In this document: piece after piece, positions 1 through 9,126 of the stretch | How the letters are laid out: every line of letters begins with the position of its first letter | How positions within the stretch are numbered: position 1 is the first letter of the stretch | Made by a program: the position numbers and the translations under genes | The notes under the pieces: model-generated | The model's input: the letters and a program-made list of their open reading frames with translations, nothing else | Database searches by the model: none | What the model was told of the DNA's origin: nothing | Origin: Advenella incenata | GTDB taxonomy: Bacteria > Pseudomonadota > Gammaproteobacteria > Burkholderiales > Burkholderiaceae_B | Reading direction: 5' to 3' | Assembly: GCF_004217095.1 (NCBI RefSeq) | Contig: NZ_SHKO01000001.1 | Location: 1,240,001-1,304,000 of the forward strand | Length of the DNA: 64,000 nucleotides

Positions 1-2274
1 GTGCGGCGGCAGGCCGATGCCAATATCATCGAGACGGTGGATGCGGTCAAAGACATGTTGCCTGACCTGACCCAGTTGTTGCCGCCGCAAGTTAACCTGG
101 ACGTGGCTCAGGATCGTACGCCCAGCATTCGGGCGACGTTGCACGAAGCCGAGCTTACGCTGGTTATCGCCGTGCTGCTGGTGATCCTGGTGGTCATGCT
201 GTTTCTGCAAAGGTTACGCGCCACGCTGATACCAGCCATCTCGGTACCTGTCTCGCTGATGGGCACATTTATCTTCATGTACTTTTTGGGCTACTCGCTC
301 AATACGGTCTCGCTGATGGCGCTGATCGTCGCTACCGGTTTCGTGGTCGATGACTCGATTGTGGTGCTGGAAAACGTCATGCGCTATATCGAGCGCGGCA
401 TGCACCCCATGCGCGCGGCATTGGTGGGTGCGCGCGAAGTGGGCTTTACTGTCGTCAGCATGAGCGTATCCCTGGTGGCCGTGTTTATCCCGCTGCTATT
501 CATGGGTGGCCTGATCGGCAGACTGTTTCTCGAATTTGCCATGACCTTGTCGATCGCCATTGCCATGTCGCTGCTTGTCTCGCTCACCCTCACGCCCATG
601 ATGTGCGCGCAGTTGCTCAGGCATGAACCGAACCTGAAAAAAGGTCGCGCGCAGCGGATCTGGGATTCGTTTTTTGATCGGCTGGTCAGTGGTTACGGGC
701 GCATGTTGCGCTTTGCCATCCGCTTTCGCTTTCTGACGCTGCTCACGCTGCTGGCCACCGTGGTCCTGAACGTCTACCTTTATATTGCCGTACCCAAAGG
801 GTTCTTTCCCGAACAGGACACGGGCATGATCCAGGGGTTCTTTCGCGCGGACCAGGGCACGTCGTTTGCCGCCACGGTGCCCAAGCTGGAAGCCTTTCGC
901 AAGGCGATTGTACAGAACCCGAATGTGGACACGGTCTCGGGATACTCGGGCGGGCGCGGCGGCAGCAACAACAGTTTCTTTCTGATCCAGCTCAAGCCGT
1001 TTGCCGAACGGTCGCAGTCGGCAACGGAAATTATCAACGATATGCGCAAGTCGCTGCCGACGATTCCGGGCGCGCGCCTCTCGCTGGTGCCGCAGCAGGA
1101 TATTAGCGCCGGCCGGGGTGGGGATTCAGCCGGCTCGTACCAGTACGATCTGTTGTCGGGCGATCTGGATACGCTGCGCAAATGGGTACCGCAAGTGCGA
1201 CAAGCCATGGCGACGTTGCCTGAACTGGTGGATGTGCAGTCCGAGGCCGAGGAAAAAGGGCGGCGTATTGAACTGGTGATCAACCGGGAAAGCGCCACAC
1301 GCCTGAATGTGGGAATGGCGACGATTGCCGGTGTGCTCAATAATCTGTTCAGCCAGCGGCAGGTCTCCACCATTTACAGCGCGCTGAACCAGTACCAGGT
1401 GGTCATGGGCATCGATGTCAAATACGCTCAGGATCCTGAAGTGCTCAAGACGGTGCAGATCATTGCCTCGGATGGCAAGCTGGTGCCGCTGTCGGCCTTC
1501 GCCTCGTTTGAAATCGGCACCTCGCCCCTGTCCGTGTCGCACCAGGGGCTGATGGCGTCCGATTCGGTCTCCTTTTCCCTGGCCGAAGGCGTGTCGCTGG
1601 AACAGGCCAGCAATGCGATTGAAAATGCGGTGGCTCGCATTGGGCTGCCAGCCAATGAAATCCAGGCCGGCTTTGGTGGCAACGCACAACTGTTTCAGCA
1701 GTCTTCGTCCCAGCAGCCGCTGCTGATCCTGGGGGCGCTGGTAGTGATGTATCTGATTCTGGGGATGCTTTACGAAAGCTATATGCATCCGCTAACGATT
1801 CTGTCGACCCTGCCGTCTGCCGGTGTGGGGGCGCTGCTGGCGCTGCTGATGGTCGATATGGAATTTACGGTGATCGCCCTGATCGGCGTTTTCCTGCTTA
1901 TCGGCATCGTCAAGAAAAATGCCATTATTATGGTGGACTTTGCGCTTGCGCTGGAGCGGGAAAAAGATGTCCCGCCCGAAGAGGCCATTTATGACGCCTG
2001 CATTGTGCGCTTCCGACCCATCATGATGACCACCATGGCGGCCATGTTCGGCGCCTTGCCGCTGATTCTGGCGACCGGCGCCGGCGTCGAAATGCGCCAG
2101 CCACTGGGGATTGCCATTGTGGGCGGCCTGGTTTTGAGCCAGATCCTGACCTTGTTTACCACGCCGGTCGTGTATATTTACCTTGATAGGCTGCGCCACA
2201 CCTTCGAGCGGCGTCGCAAAAACAAAAGCACACCTGCCGGCGGGCGCGAAGTGACGCCCCGTCCAGGTCAATAA
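1..2274 (+). CDS. RND efflux pump inner-membrane permease, C-terminal part
   Basis: The gene is cut by the left window edge; the last 757 residues are present, where the family usually has about 1030-1050. It is the proton-driven inner-membrane permease of a tripartite drug or metabolite exporter. Visible are a first block of membrane helices, including the GFVVDDSIVVLENV segment typical of RND helix 4 with its paired Asp residues, then a large periplasmic porter region, then a second helix block starting near LILGALVVMYLILGMLYES. The sequence most resembles the MdtB/MdtC/MuxC branch rather than AcrB, but this is from memory. The outer-membrane partner follows 19 bp downstream, as in a three-gene efflux operon; the membrane fusion protein would lie outside the window. 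Substrates cannot be read from the sequence. Confidence 0.93.
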   Translation: MRRQADANIIETVDAVKDMLPDLTQLLPPQVNLDVAQDRTPSIRATLHEAELTLVIAVLLVILVVMLFLQRLRATLIPAISVPVSLMGTFIFMYFLGYSLNTVSLMALIVATGFVVDDSIVVLENVMRYIERGMHPMRAALVGAREVGFTVVSMSVSLVAVFIPLLFMGGLIGRLFLEFAMTLSIAIAMSLLVSLTLTPMMCAQLLRHEPNLKKGRAQRIWDSFFDRLVSGYGRMLRFAIRFRFLTLLTLLATVVLNVYLYIAVPKGFFPEQDTGMIQGFFRADQGTSFAATVPKLEAFRKAIVQNPNVDTVSGYSGGRGGSNNSFFLIQLKPFAERSQSATEIINDMRKSLPTIPGARLSLVPQQDISAGRGGDSAGSYQYDLLSGDLDTLRKWVPQVRQAMATLPELVDVQSEAEEKGRRIELVINRESATRLNVGMATIAGVLNNLFSQRQVSTIYSALNQYQVVMGIDVKYAQDPEVLKTVQIIASDGKLVPLSAFASFEIGTSPLSVSHQGLMASDSVSFSLAEGVSLEQASNAIENAVARIGLPANEIQAGFGGNAQLFQQSSSQQPLLILGALVVMYLILGMLYESYMHPLTILSTLPSAGVGALLALLMVDMEFTVIALIGVFLLIGIVKKNAIIMVDFALALEREKDVPPEEAIYDACIVRFRPIMMTTMAAMFGALPLILATGAGVEMRQPLGIAIVGGLVLSQILTLFTTPVVYIYLDRLRHTFERRRKNKSTPAGGREVTPRPGQ

Positions 2275-2293
2275 CAGTCGTGAATTCTCTCTT

Positions 2294-3730
2294 ATGAAAA
2301 ACACCAGAAATGCTGTGTCACCCTTAACCAGACCATTGCGCCTGAGCGTAGCGGCGGCTGCCTTGCTGCTGCTGGCAGCGTGTGCGGTGGGCCCCGATTA
2401 CGTTGTTCCGCAACAGGACACCGGGGTCGGTTTCAAATCGGCTCAAGGGTGGGTGCAGGCCCGGCCGGGTGCTCCGCTGGCCAGCGATAGCTGGTGGCAG
2501 CGTTATCAGGACCCTTTGCTGAGCGAGCTGGTCGGACGCCTGAATGTTTCCAATCAGACGCTGGCCCAGGCCGTGGCGCGTTACGATCAGGCGGTGGCAG
2601 CGACAGCGCAGTCACGCTCGTCATTTTTCCCCACGACCGGTTTCAGCTTGTCGGGTGATCGGGCCAAATCGGCTGCCGGCATTGGCAATTCGGTGAACGG
2701 TTCGGTGTCTCTGCAATGGGAAGCCGACTTGTGGGGCAAACTGCGCCGGCAATACGAGAGCAGCAGAAGTGATGAGCAGGCCAGCAGGGCTGAGGTAGCG
2801 GCCGCGCGTCTGAGCATGCAATCGACCCTGGCCCAGCAATATTTCGCCCTGCGCATGCTGGATGAACGCAAGCGCCTGCTGCAGGCCAATGTGCGCGCTT
2901 ACGAACGCTCGGTACAGATCAACCAGAATCGTTATGATCAGGGTGTGGCTGCCCGCGCCGATGTGGTCAGCGCCCAGGCGCAGCTTGAGGGCGCGCGCGC
3001 TTCTGCCATTGCCATTGAAGCAGATCGCAATGTGCTGGAGCATGCCATCGCGGTGCTGATTGGTCAGCCACCCGCGTCGTTTGCCATCGAAGCGACCGCC
3101 TACGACGTTCACTTCCCCTCCATTCCGGTGGATGTGCCCTCTACGCTGTTGTTGCGGCGTCCCGACATCGTGGCAGCCGAAAGACGGGTGGCCGCGGCCA
3201 ACGCGCAGATCGGCGTGGCCCAGGCGGCCTGGTTTCCTGATCTGACTCTGGGTGGCTCGGTAGGCAATACTACGGCCACATTGGCGCAGTGGCTGGCCTC
3301 GCCGCTGCAGTTCTGGTCGCTCGGCCCTGCGCTGGCCATGACTGTGCTCGATGGCGGCGCGCGCGCCGGGGCGGTGGATGCTTCCAGGGCATCCTATCGT
3401 GCCGAAGTGGCGACCTATCGTCAAACCGTGCTGACCGGCCTGCAGGAAGTGGAAGACGCTATCAGCACGCTGCGGGTACTGGAGCGCCAGCAGGCGGCAC
3501 AGATGCGCGCCCTCACTGCCGCCCGCCAGTCGCTGGCCATCACCCAGAACCAGTATCTGGCCGGACTGGTCGATTATTTGAGTGTGGCCCAGGTACAGTC
3601 AACTGCCTACTCGGCAGAGCAAACTGCCCTGCAACTGGAAAGCCAGCGTCTGCAGGCCAGTGTGCAATTGATTGCCGCGCTTGGCGGAGGCTGGGACAGG
3701 CAGGCACTACAAGCCCGGACGGCGCCGTAA
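2294..3730 (+). CDS. Outer-membrane efflux lipoprotein (NodT/OprM family)
   Basis: This 478-residue TolC-like channel subunit would form the outer-membrane duct of the RND pump encoded immediately upstream. The N-terminus has a basic start, a hydrophobic stretch and a lipobox (LAAC, Cys near residue 30), so it should be a lipid-anchored outer-membrane protein. Two OEP repeat regions follow, with the typical WWQRYQDPLL segment near residue 60 and LLLRRPDIVAAERRVAAANAQIG near residues 285-305. The start ATG was chosen because it gives a complete lipoprotein signal. The 180 bp after it contain an 8-bp inverted repeat (CATCAGGG at 3776, CCCTGATG at 3805) without a T-run, so no clear terminator. 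Confidence 0.93.
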   Translation: MKNTRNAVSPLTRPLRLSVAAAALLLLAACAVGPDYVVPQQDTGVGFKSAQGWVQARPGAPLASDSWWQRYQDPLLSELVGRLNVSNQTLAQAVARYDQAVAATAQSRSSFFPTTGFSLSGDRAKSAAGIGNSVNGSVSLQWEADLWGKLRRQYESSRSDEQASRAEVAAARLSMQSTLAQQYFALRMLDERKRLLQANVRAYERSVQINQNRYDQGVAARADVVSAQAQLEGARASAIAIEADRNVLEHAIAVLIGQPPASFAIEATAYDVHFPSIPVDVPSTLLLRRPDIVAAERRVAAANAQIGVAQAAWFPDLTLGGSVGNTTATLAQWLASPLQFWSLGPALAMTVLDGGARAGAVDASRASYRAEVATYRQTVLTGLQEVEDAISTLRVLERQQAAQMRALTAARQSLAITQNQYLAGLVDYLSVAQVQSTAYSAEQTALQLESQRLQASVQLIAALGGGWDRQALQARTAP

Positions 3731-3909
3731 CGGCAGCGGGACGACAATAAGCGACAACGGGGTGACCGGATAAATCATCAGGGTTTCTGATGTGATCGTA
3801 AATGCCCTGATGGCACAAGGGTTCTTCCGGCACGATCGAAATAGTGTGGTAAAAATAGTTATATTCTTATTGCTGTTTTTATCCCGGTTTTCATACAGGT
3901 TCTACTGCT

Positions 3910-4869
3910 ATGCCTATTTACAAATGTGAATCTTCCTCGGTCAATCCCCAGACGTTCCCGCTCGATGAAATCGTGATGGGCCTGCGCGAAGCACGCTTCA
4001 AATGGCGCGCCGACCAGAACCGCCTCAAGGAAATGGGCGGTCGCCATCTGCCGTCGCCTCATACCATCAACGAGGCATTGGAGCTGGTAATTGGCGCGTT
4101 GTTTCCCATGCGTCTGGGTCCGAACGATCTGTTGCAGGAAAACGAAGATTTTTATGTCGGCCACACCATCGGGGTTGCGTTAAACACGCTGCTGACCCAG
4201 GTGCGCCTTGAAGTACGCCACCAGCACCGCAACGACAGCGCTGATCCGGCGGGCCTGGAAGAGAAGGCCGTCGGGATCGTGCGGGAATTTGCCCGCAAGT
4301 TACCTGGTGTACGCCGCTTGCTGGATACCGATGTCTACGCGGCCTATTCCGGCGACCCGGCTGCCAAGAGCGTGGATGAGGTATTGTTGTGCTATCCCGG
4401 AGTGCTTGCCATGGTTTACCATCGGCTGGCCCATTGCCTGTATACGCTCGGGGTTCCCCTGGTGGCGCGCATTGCCGCTGAGCTGGCGCATGGCCAGACC
4501 GGCATTGACATTCACCCGGGGGCGCAAATTGGCGCCGGGTTCTTTATCGACCACGGAACAGGCGTGGTCATTGGGGAAACCGCGATTATCGGCGAACGGG
4601 TGCGGCTGTATCAGAACGTGACCCTGGGCGCCAAGAGTTTTCCAACCGAGAGCAATGGCGATCTGAGCAAGGGTATTGCCCGTCATCCGATCGTGGAAGA
4701 TGATGTGGTTATATACGCCGGAGCAACGGTGCTGGGCCGGGTGACCATCGGCAAGGGCGCCGTGGTAGGCGGCAACGTGTGGCTCACACACGATGTGGCC
4801 CCGGGCTGTTTCGTGCGTCAGGCATCTGCCAGCAACAAGGAAGCGTTGTTCAATGGCAACTGTGATTAA
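3910..4869 (+). CDS. cysE: Serine O-acetyltransferase
   Basis: Makes O-acetylserine from serine and acetyl-CoA, the carbon skeleton for cysteine synthesis, in the cytoplasm. At 319 residues it is longer than E. coli CysE and resembles the EpsC-type enzymes with an extended N-terminal helical region. The C-terminal third is a left-handed beta helix with hexapeptide repeats: IDIHPGAQIGAGFFIDHGTGVVIGETA around residues 198-224, then LYQNVTLGAKS, and further repeats to the end. The His-Gly pair in DHGTG and the His in DIHPGA are the expected catalytic and binding positions. It stands alone and is followed by a strong terminator. Sulfate-reduction genes cysJI lie elsewhere in the window, so regulation is not evident from context. 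Confidence 0.9.
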   Translation: MPIYKCESSSVNPQTFPLDEIVMGLREARFKWRADQNRLKEMGGRHLPSPHTINEALELVIGALFPMRLGPNDLLQENEDFYVGHTIGVALNTLLTQVRLEVRHQHRNDSADPAGLEEKAVGIVREFARKLPGVRRLLDTDVYAAYSGDPAAKSVDEVLLCYPGVLAMVYHRLAHCLYTLGVPLVARIAAELAHGQTGIDIHPGAQIGAGFFIDHGTGVVIGETAIIGERVRLYQNVTLGAKSFPTESNGDLSKGIARHPIVEDDVVIYAGATVLGRVTIGKGAVVGGNVWLTHDVAPGCFVRQASASNKEALFNGNCD

Positions 4870-4897
4870 ACCGCGCCACGGCTAAATGCCGGCGCCA

Positions 4898-4931
4898 AGC
4901 CTGTATGAACAAAGTCATACAGGCTTTTTTT
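4898..4931 (+). terminator. Rho-independent terminator of cysE
   Basis: A perfect 11-bp stem (AGCCTGTATGA / TCATACAGGCT) with a 6-nt loop is followed directly by seven T. It sits 29 bp after the cysE stop and before the convergent Nudix gene. Confidence 0.93.
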
Positions 4932-5028
4932 GTGTTTCAGCGCTTGCTTCTGTGCGCTGTCATCTTGTTTGCTGAGGGCGGCAGGGCAACGGCGGGCCTG
5001 CTAAAACGAGCTGGCCATTAACCGGCTA

Positions 5029-6003
5029 TCAACCGACCAGCCCACGGATGGCAGCAATGCCGTGTGCGCCGTGTTCGCGCGCCACCGCCAGGGTTGCCGC
5101 CGATTGCCCGCCGATGGCGTACACCGGCAGGCCCGCTTCGCTGGCGATGCTGGCAAAACCGTCCCAGCCCAGCGGCGGCTGATCCGGATGCGACGGAGTC
5201 TCCAGCACATGCCCCAGCACCACAAAGTCTGCGCCCAGTACCTGGGCATACAGTGCATCGGCCGTATTATGCGCCGAGACCCCGACAAGGTATTTTTCTT
5301 CGGGCAGCGGACGGCCCTCTGCGAGCAGGGCGTCCTGCGCTCTCAATTGCACGCCGTCAGCCAGCTTCCACCACGCTTTGGGATGCACGCTGTTGACCAG
5401 CACCCGGGCGCCGGCAGCATGACAGCAGTCGATGGCGCGTTCGAATATGGTTTTCAGGCTGGCTGCCGCAGGACCATCGGGCCAGGCCGGTTCACGCAAT
5501 TGCACCAGTCGCAAGCCATTATCCAGTTGCTGTTGCAGGCCAGCCAGCCACGATTGGCTGTTCTCAGGCGTCTGAATGTTCGAGATTGCATAGTGTTCCG
5601 GCAGTGCCAGCCAGCGCAGCGGGGGCAGGGAGGCTGGCAGCAACTCTCCCAGCTTGCCCGCATTGTCGGGCGTCGTCCAGGCCAGTTGCTGCTCTTCCAG
5701 CGACCTGGGCGTGCCTTGCCAGCCGGTAACCCGCCAGAAGGCCAGGTTGACAATGGTTTTAGGGTACTCATAGGTGAATGTCACCCACGGGGTGCAGGTA
5801 TGTACGTCTATACCGAGCTCTTCCTTGAGTTCGCGCACCAGCGCCTGTTTCTGGGATTCACCCTCTTCGATCTTGCCTCCGGGAAACTCCCACCAGTCTT
5901 CCCAGGGTTTGCCTTTGGGGCGCTGGCCCAGCAGAATCTCTCCGGTTTGCTCATTCAGAATGACACCGACCACGACTTTGATATACGGTTTTGTTTCGCT
6001 CAT
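5029..6003 (-). CDS. Nudix hydrolase fused to a thiamine-phosphate-synthase-like domain
   Basis: The 324-residue protein has two parts. Residues 1-135 are a MutT-type Nudix domain with the Nudix box GGKIEEGESQ...RELKEELGI, in which the Glu residues that bind metal are present; this domain usually hydrolyses oxidised nucleotides such as 8-oxo-dGTP. Residues about 150-320 resemble ThiE/TenI barrels (RLVQLREP..., GVSAHN, DFVVLGHVLET, PVYAIGG). Fusions of this layout are common in beta- and gammaproteobacteria. Whether the second domain is catalytic is unknown; a separate full ThiE is encoded at 50442-51113. Its start overlaps the stop of the DUF815 ATPase by 4 bp (ATGA), so the two are translationally coupled. 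Confidence 0.88.
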   Translation of the reverse strand: MSETKPYIKVVVGVILNEQTGEILLGQRPKGKPWEDWWEFPGGKIEEGESQKQALVRELKEELGIDVHTCTPWVTFTYEYPKTIVNLAFWRVTGWQGTPRSLEEQQLAWTTPDNAGKLGELLPASLPPLRWLALPEHYAISNIQTPENSQSWLAGLQQQLDNGLRLVQLREPAWPDGPAAASLKTIFERAIDCCHAAGARVLVNSVHPKAWWKLADGVQLRAQDALLAEGRPLPEEKYLVGVSAHNTADALYAQVLGADFVVLGHVLETPSHPDQPPLGWDGFASIASEAGLPVYAIGGQSAATLAVAREHGAHGIAAIRGLVG

Positions 6004-6920
6004 TGACCAGCTCCGCTGTCAGCCTGTGCGCCGGATTCCGCCGTCATCTGCCTGGCCGCCCAGTCGCGGGCAAAATGCCGGGCCACGCGGCCGGAGCGCG
6101 AGCCGCGTTCGATTGTCCATTGCAAGGCTTCGGTTCGGCTTGCGGCGATAGACTCTGGCGGGCAGCCCAGCTCGCGCAGCCAATGCGCGACTATATCCAG
6201 GTAATCGTCCTGGCGGAAAGGGTAGAACGACAGCCAGATGCCGAAGCGCTCGGACAGCGAGATCTTTTCTTCCACGGTTTCACCCGGGTGGATTTCCCCG
6301 TCGGACTGATGCTTGGTGGACAGGTTTTCGTTCATATATTCGGGCATCAGGTGGCGGCGGTTGGACGTTGCGTAAATGAGCACGTTGTCGCCGGCCGAGG
6401 CAATGGAGCCGTCCAGTACCGATTTGAGGGCCTTGTAGCCGGCTTCACCTTCTTCGAACGACAGATCGTCACAGAAAATGATGAATCTTTCCGGACGGTC
6501 GGCAACGATATCGACCAGATCGGTCAGGTCGGCCAGGTCGGATTTGTCCATTTCTACCAGGCGCAGGCCCTGCGTTGCGTATTCTGCCAGCATGGCCTTG
6601 ACCAGGGAACTTTTGCCGGTGCCGCGGGCGCCGGTCATCAGCACATTGTTGGCCGGTTTTTGTTGCAGAAAGTGGCGGGTGTTGCGATCGATCGTGTCCC
6701 GCTGCCGTTCGATATGCAGCAGGTCGTCCTTCTGGATGGTGGAGATATGCTTGACCGCTTCAAGCCAGCCGGTTGATCCCTTGCGGCGCCAGCGAAAGGC
6801 ATGGGCGCTCCAGTCTATCGGCGGGGGCGCCGGCGGGAGCCAGGCGGCCAACTGGCGCAGGACCTGGTCGGCACGTTCGATCAGGGAGGAGAGGTCGGGA
6901 CGGGAATCGGGGCTGCTCAC
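6000..6920 (-). CDS. DUF815 family AAA ATPase
   Basis: A 306-residue P-loop ATPase of the DUF815 family. The Walker A motif GARGTGKSSLVKAML lies around residues 99-113, and a Walker B-like segment RFIIFCDDLSFEEGE around residues 145-160; the RRHLMPEY segment after it is typical of the family. The family has no firmly established function and is usually described as a predicted AAA+ ATPase. It overlaps the Nudix gene and starts about 140 bp from the divergent ispB, with which it shares an intergenic promoter region. Confidence 0.85.
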   Translation of the reverse strand: MSSPDSRPDLSSLIERADQVLRQLAAWLPPAPPPIDWSAHAFRWRRKGSTGWLEAVKHISTIQKDDLLHIERQRDTIDRNTRHFLQQKPANNVLMTGARGTGKSSLVKAMLAEYATQGLRLVEMDKSDLADLTDLVDIVADRPERFIIFCDDLSFEEGEAGYKALKSVLDGSIASAGDNVLIYATSNRRHLMPEYMNENLSTKHQSDGEIHPGETVEEKISLSERFGIWLSFYPFRQDDYLDIVAHWLRELGCPPESIAASRTEALQWTIERGSRSGRVARHFARDWAARQMTAESGAQADSGAGQ

Positions 6921-7060
6921 TTGCGTGTCCTATGTGGTCAATAGCGGTCAAAATGCATACATTATCATCAAAAAAAGGCCTTTGTCTGTTTCTTGTTGCG
7001 GGCTGGAATATAATCACAGCTTGCCGTGAGTTAATTCCCTTTTCTGCTTCAGGATCTGCC

Positions 7061-8026
7061 TTGAACCTCCCAGAGATTATCCGTCCCATCAACGATGATA
7101 TGCGCGCCGTGGATGGCGTAATCCGCAACAAACTCGACTCTGACGTTGTTCTTATCCGTACCATTGGTGACTACATCATCGGGGCAGGGGGCAAACGCAT
7201 GCGGCCCGCACTGGTGCTTATGGCGGCCCGTGCCTTTGGCTATCAGGGGCAGGCCCATCACACGCTGGCAGCAGTGGTTGAGTTTATCCACACTTCCACG
7301 CTCTTGCACGACGATGTCGTTGACGAGTCTGATATGCGTCGCGGCCGCGAAACCGCCAATGCCGTATTCGGCAATGCCGCCAGCGTGCTGGTCGGCGACT
7401 ATCTGTACTCACGGTCATTCGAGATGATGGTCGAGCTCGACTCGATGCGAATCATGCAGGTGCTGTCAGCCGCCACCACCGTGATTGCCGAAGGTGAAGT
7501 GCTGCAGTTGCTCAATGTGCATGATCCGGACGTCTCTGTCGAACGCTACTTGCAGGTGATCCGCTACAAAACGGCCAAGCTTTTCGAAGCCGCCATGCAG
7601 ACCGGCGCCTTGCTGGCCGGGGCAACGTCGGCGCAGGAAAGCGCGGCAGCCGACTATGGTCGCTACGTGGGCACGGCGTTTCAGCTGATTGACGACGTGC
7701 TCGATTACACGGGTGACGTAGAATCGCTGGGTAAAAATGTGGGTGACGACCTGCGCGAAGGCAAGCCGACGCTGCCGCTTATTCGCGTCATGCAGGTGGG
7801 TACGCCACAGCAACGTTCCCTCATCCACAAGGCGATTGAAACGGGCGAGGCCGATTTTGCCGATGTGGCCCGCGCCATCAACGACACCGATGCCCTGGAA
7901 TACACCCGCCAGGTTGCCCGCGAAGAGGCTGAACGTGCGCGCACTGCGCTGCAGGCATTCCCCGACTCCGAGTTTAAGGAATCGCTGCTGGCATTTTGTA
8001 CGTTCGCCACCGAACGCGACCGCTGA
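7061..8026 (+). CDS. ispB: Octaprenyl diphosphate synthase (polyprenyl synthetase)
   Basis: Makes the long prenyl chain of ubiquinone by adding isopentenyl diphosphate units to farnesyl diphosphate. I set the start at a TTG with AGGA seven bases upstream, giving 321 residues, almost the E. coli IspB length; the reading frame stays open further upstream, but that part shows no homology and lacks an appropriate ribosome binding site. Both aspartate-rich motifs are present: LLHDDVVDESDMRRG near residue 83 and QLIDDVLDYTGD near residue 210. The N-terminal GAGGKRMRPAL segment is also typical. In relatives ispB lies near rplU-rpmA-obgE; here that cluster is about 36 kb away, so the usual neighbourhood has been split. 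Confidence 0.92.
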   Translation: MNLPEIIRPINDDMRAVDGVIRNKLDSDVVLIRTIGDYIIGAGGKRMRPALVLMAARAFGYQGQAHHTLAAVVEFIHTSTLLHDDVVDESDMRRGRETANAVFGNAASVLVGDYLYSRSFEMMVELDSMRIMQVLSAATTVIAEGEVLQLLNVHDPDVSVERYLQVIRYKTAKLFEAAMQTGALLAGATSAQESAAADYGRYVGTAFQLIDDVLDYTGDVESLGKNVGDDLREGKPTLPLIRVMQVGTPQQRSLIHKAIETGEADFADVARAINDTDALEYTRQVAREEAERARTALQAFPDSEFKESLLAFCTFATERDR

Positions 8027-8031
8027 CCCAT

Positions 8032-8054
8032 GCCGATGCCATTTGCGCATCGGC
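8032..8054 (+). other. Stem-loop after ispB
   Basis: A perfect 8-bp stem (GCCGATGC / GCATCGGC) with a 7-nt loop begins 6 bp after the ispB stop. There is no T-run behind it, so it may be an RNA-stabilising hairpin or a Rho-dependent end rather than an intrinsic terminator. Confidence 0.45.
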
Positions 8055-8228
8055 CACCATAATTCTGCATTTTGATATTAATTATGCCGCTCAGGGTTTA
8101 CCTGAGTCGCGATTCTGCCCGCGCGCGCCCGATAAAAAATTGGGTTATAGTTGTCTGGTAAAACCGTGTTCACGGCCAGCCAACGGCGTACGGCCTGAAT
8201 TTAAAAAATAATTTTTTAGAGGTTCAAG

Positions 8229-8990
8229 ATGATCAAGAGCAAACTGAAAGCAGCCTTACTGGGATTTGCCATCACGTTGGCTGTGCCGGCAACTACCGTT
8301 GCTCAAGCACAGGACAAAGAGCTTGTGGTTGCCACCGATACCGCTTTTGTGCCCTTCGAATTTAAGCAGGACGGCAAATATGTGGGTTTCGACGTTGAAT
8401 TGTGGGAAGCGCTGGCCAAGGATATGGGCGTCAAATACCGCCTGCAGCCCATGGATTTTAACGGCATCATTCCCGGTCTGCAGACCAAGAATATCGACGT
8501 GGCGCTCGCTGGCATCACCATCAAGGATGAGCGCAAAAAGGTCATCGATTTCTCTGATCCTTATTACGAAAGCGGTATTGCCATCCTGACATCGGTCAAG
8601 AACAAGGACACCATCAAGACAGCCAAAGATCTGGCCGGCAAGGAAGTAGCGGCAAAAACAGGCACTGCGACGGTTGATTTCCTGAAAAAGGAAGTGCCGG
8701 ACGCCAAAGTCAAACTGTTCCCCAATATCGACAACGCGTTTCTTGACCTGGCCACCGGCCGCGTCGATGCCGTCGTGCATGATACCCCCAACGTACAGTA
8801 TTACGCCAATACAGGTGGCAAGGGCAAGGTCCTGGTGACCGGCTCCGTACAAAGCGGCGACTTCTATGGCATTGCCTTTTCCAAAGGCAGCGACCTGGTC
8901 GAGAAAGTTAACGCGTCACTCAAGAAACTGAAAGAGAATGGCGAATACGACAAAATCTACACCAAATGGTTTGGTCAGGCAGTGAAGTAA
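8229..8990 (+). CDS. glnH: Glutamine ABC transporter substrate-binding protein
   Basis: Periplasmic glutamine receptor of the GlnHPQ uptake system, 253 residues. A Sec signal peptide ends near residue 27 (AQAQD). The mature protein has the bacterial extracellular solute-binding family 3 fold with ELVVATDTAFVPFEFKQDGKYVGFD and the ligand loop DVALAGITIKDERKKVIDFSDPYY near residues 95-118. Similarity to E. coli GlnH is strong throughout. A ribosome binding site (AGAGG) lies 8 bp before the ATG. The permease and ATPase follow, after a hairpin that probably lowers their expression relative to this protein. Confidence 0.93.
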   Translation: MIKSKLKAALLGFAITLAVPATTVAQAQDKELVVATDTAFVPFEFKQDGKYVGFDVELWEALAKDMGVKYRLQPMDFNGIIPGLQTKNIDVALAGITIKDERKKVIDFSDPYYESGIAILTSVKNKDTIKTAKDLAGKEVAAKTGTATVDFLKKEVPDAKVKLFPNIDNAFLDLATGRVDAVVHDTPNVQYYANTGGKGKVLVTGSVQSGDFYGIAFSKGSDLVEKVNASLKKLKENGEYDKIYTKWFGQAVK

Positions 8991-9048
8991 TTGCCTGCGC
9001 ACCCCATGTATGACAATGCATTGCGGGTGCTGCATCGCCGAAATTGCG

Positions 9049-9096
9049 ATCCGGTGATTGTTTCCCTGCGGATACAGTCACCGGATTTTGCTTTTT
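9049..9096 (+). terminator. Intercistronic terminator-like hairpin between glnH and glnP
   Basis: A 9-bp perfect stem (ATCCGGTGA / TCACCGGAT) with a 20-nt loop is followed by TTTTGCTTTTT. It lies inside the glnH-glnP spacer of 136 bp. Such hairpins often act as partial terminators so that the binding protein is made in excess of the membrane complex. Confidence 0.7.
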
Positions 9097-9126
9097 GCGG
9101 TCACAATATTCAAACAGGACTCACAC

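Noticed and set aside
5062-6006. Plus-strand frame of 314 codons opposite the Nudix-ThiE gene
   Set aside because: A shadow of the minus-strand gene, which has clear Nudix motifs; the plus frame has no recognisable domain.
8027-8228. Sigma-54 promoter for glnHPQ
   Set aside because: No GG-N10-GC element in the right context was found before glnH, although such control would make sense.
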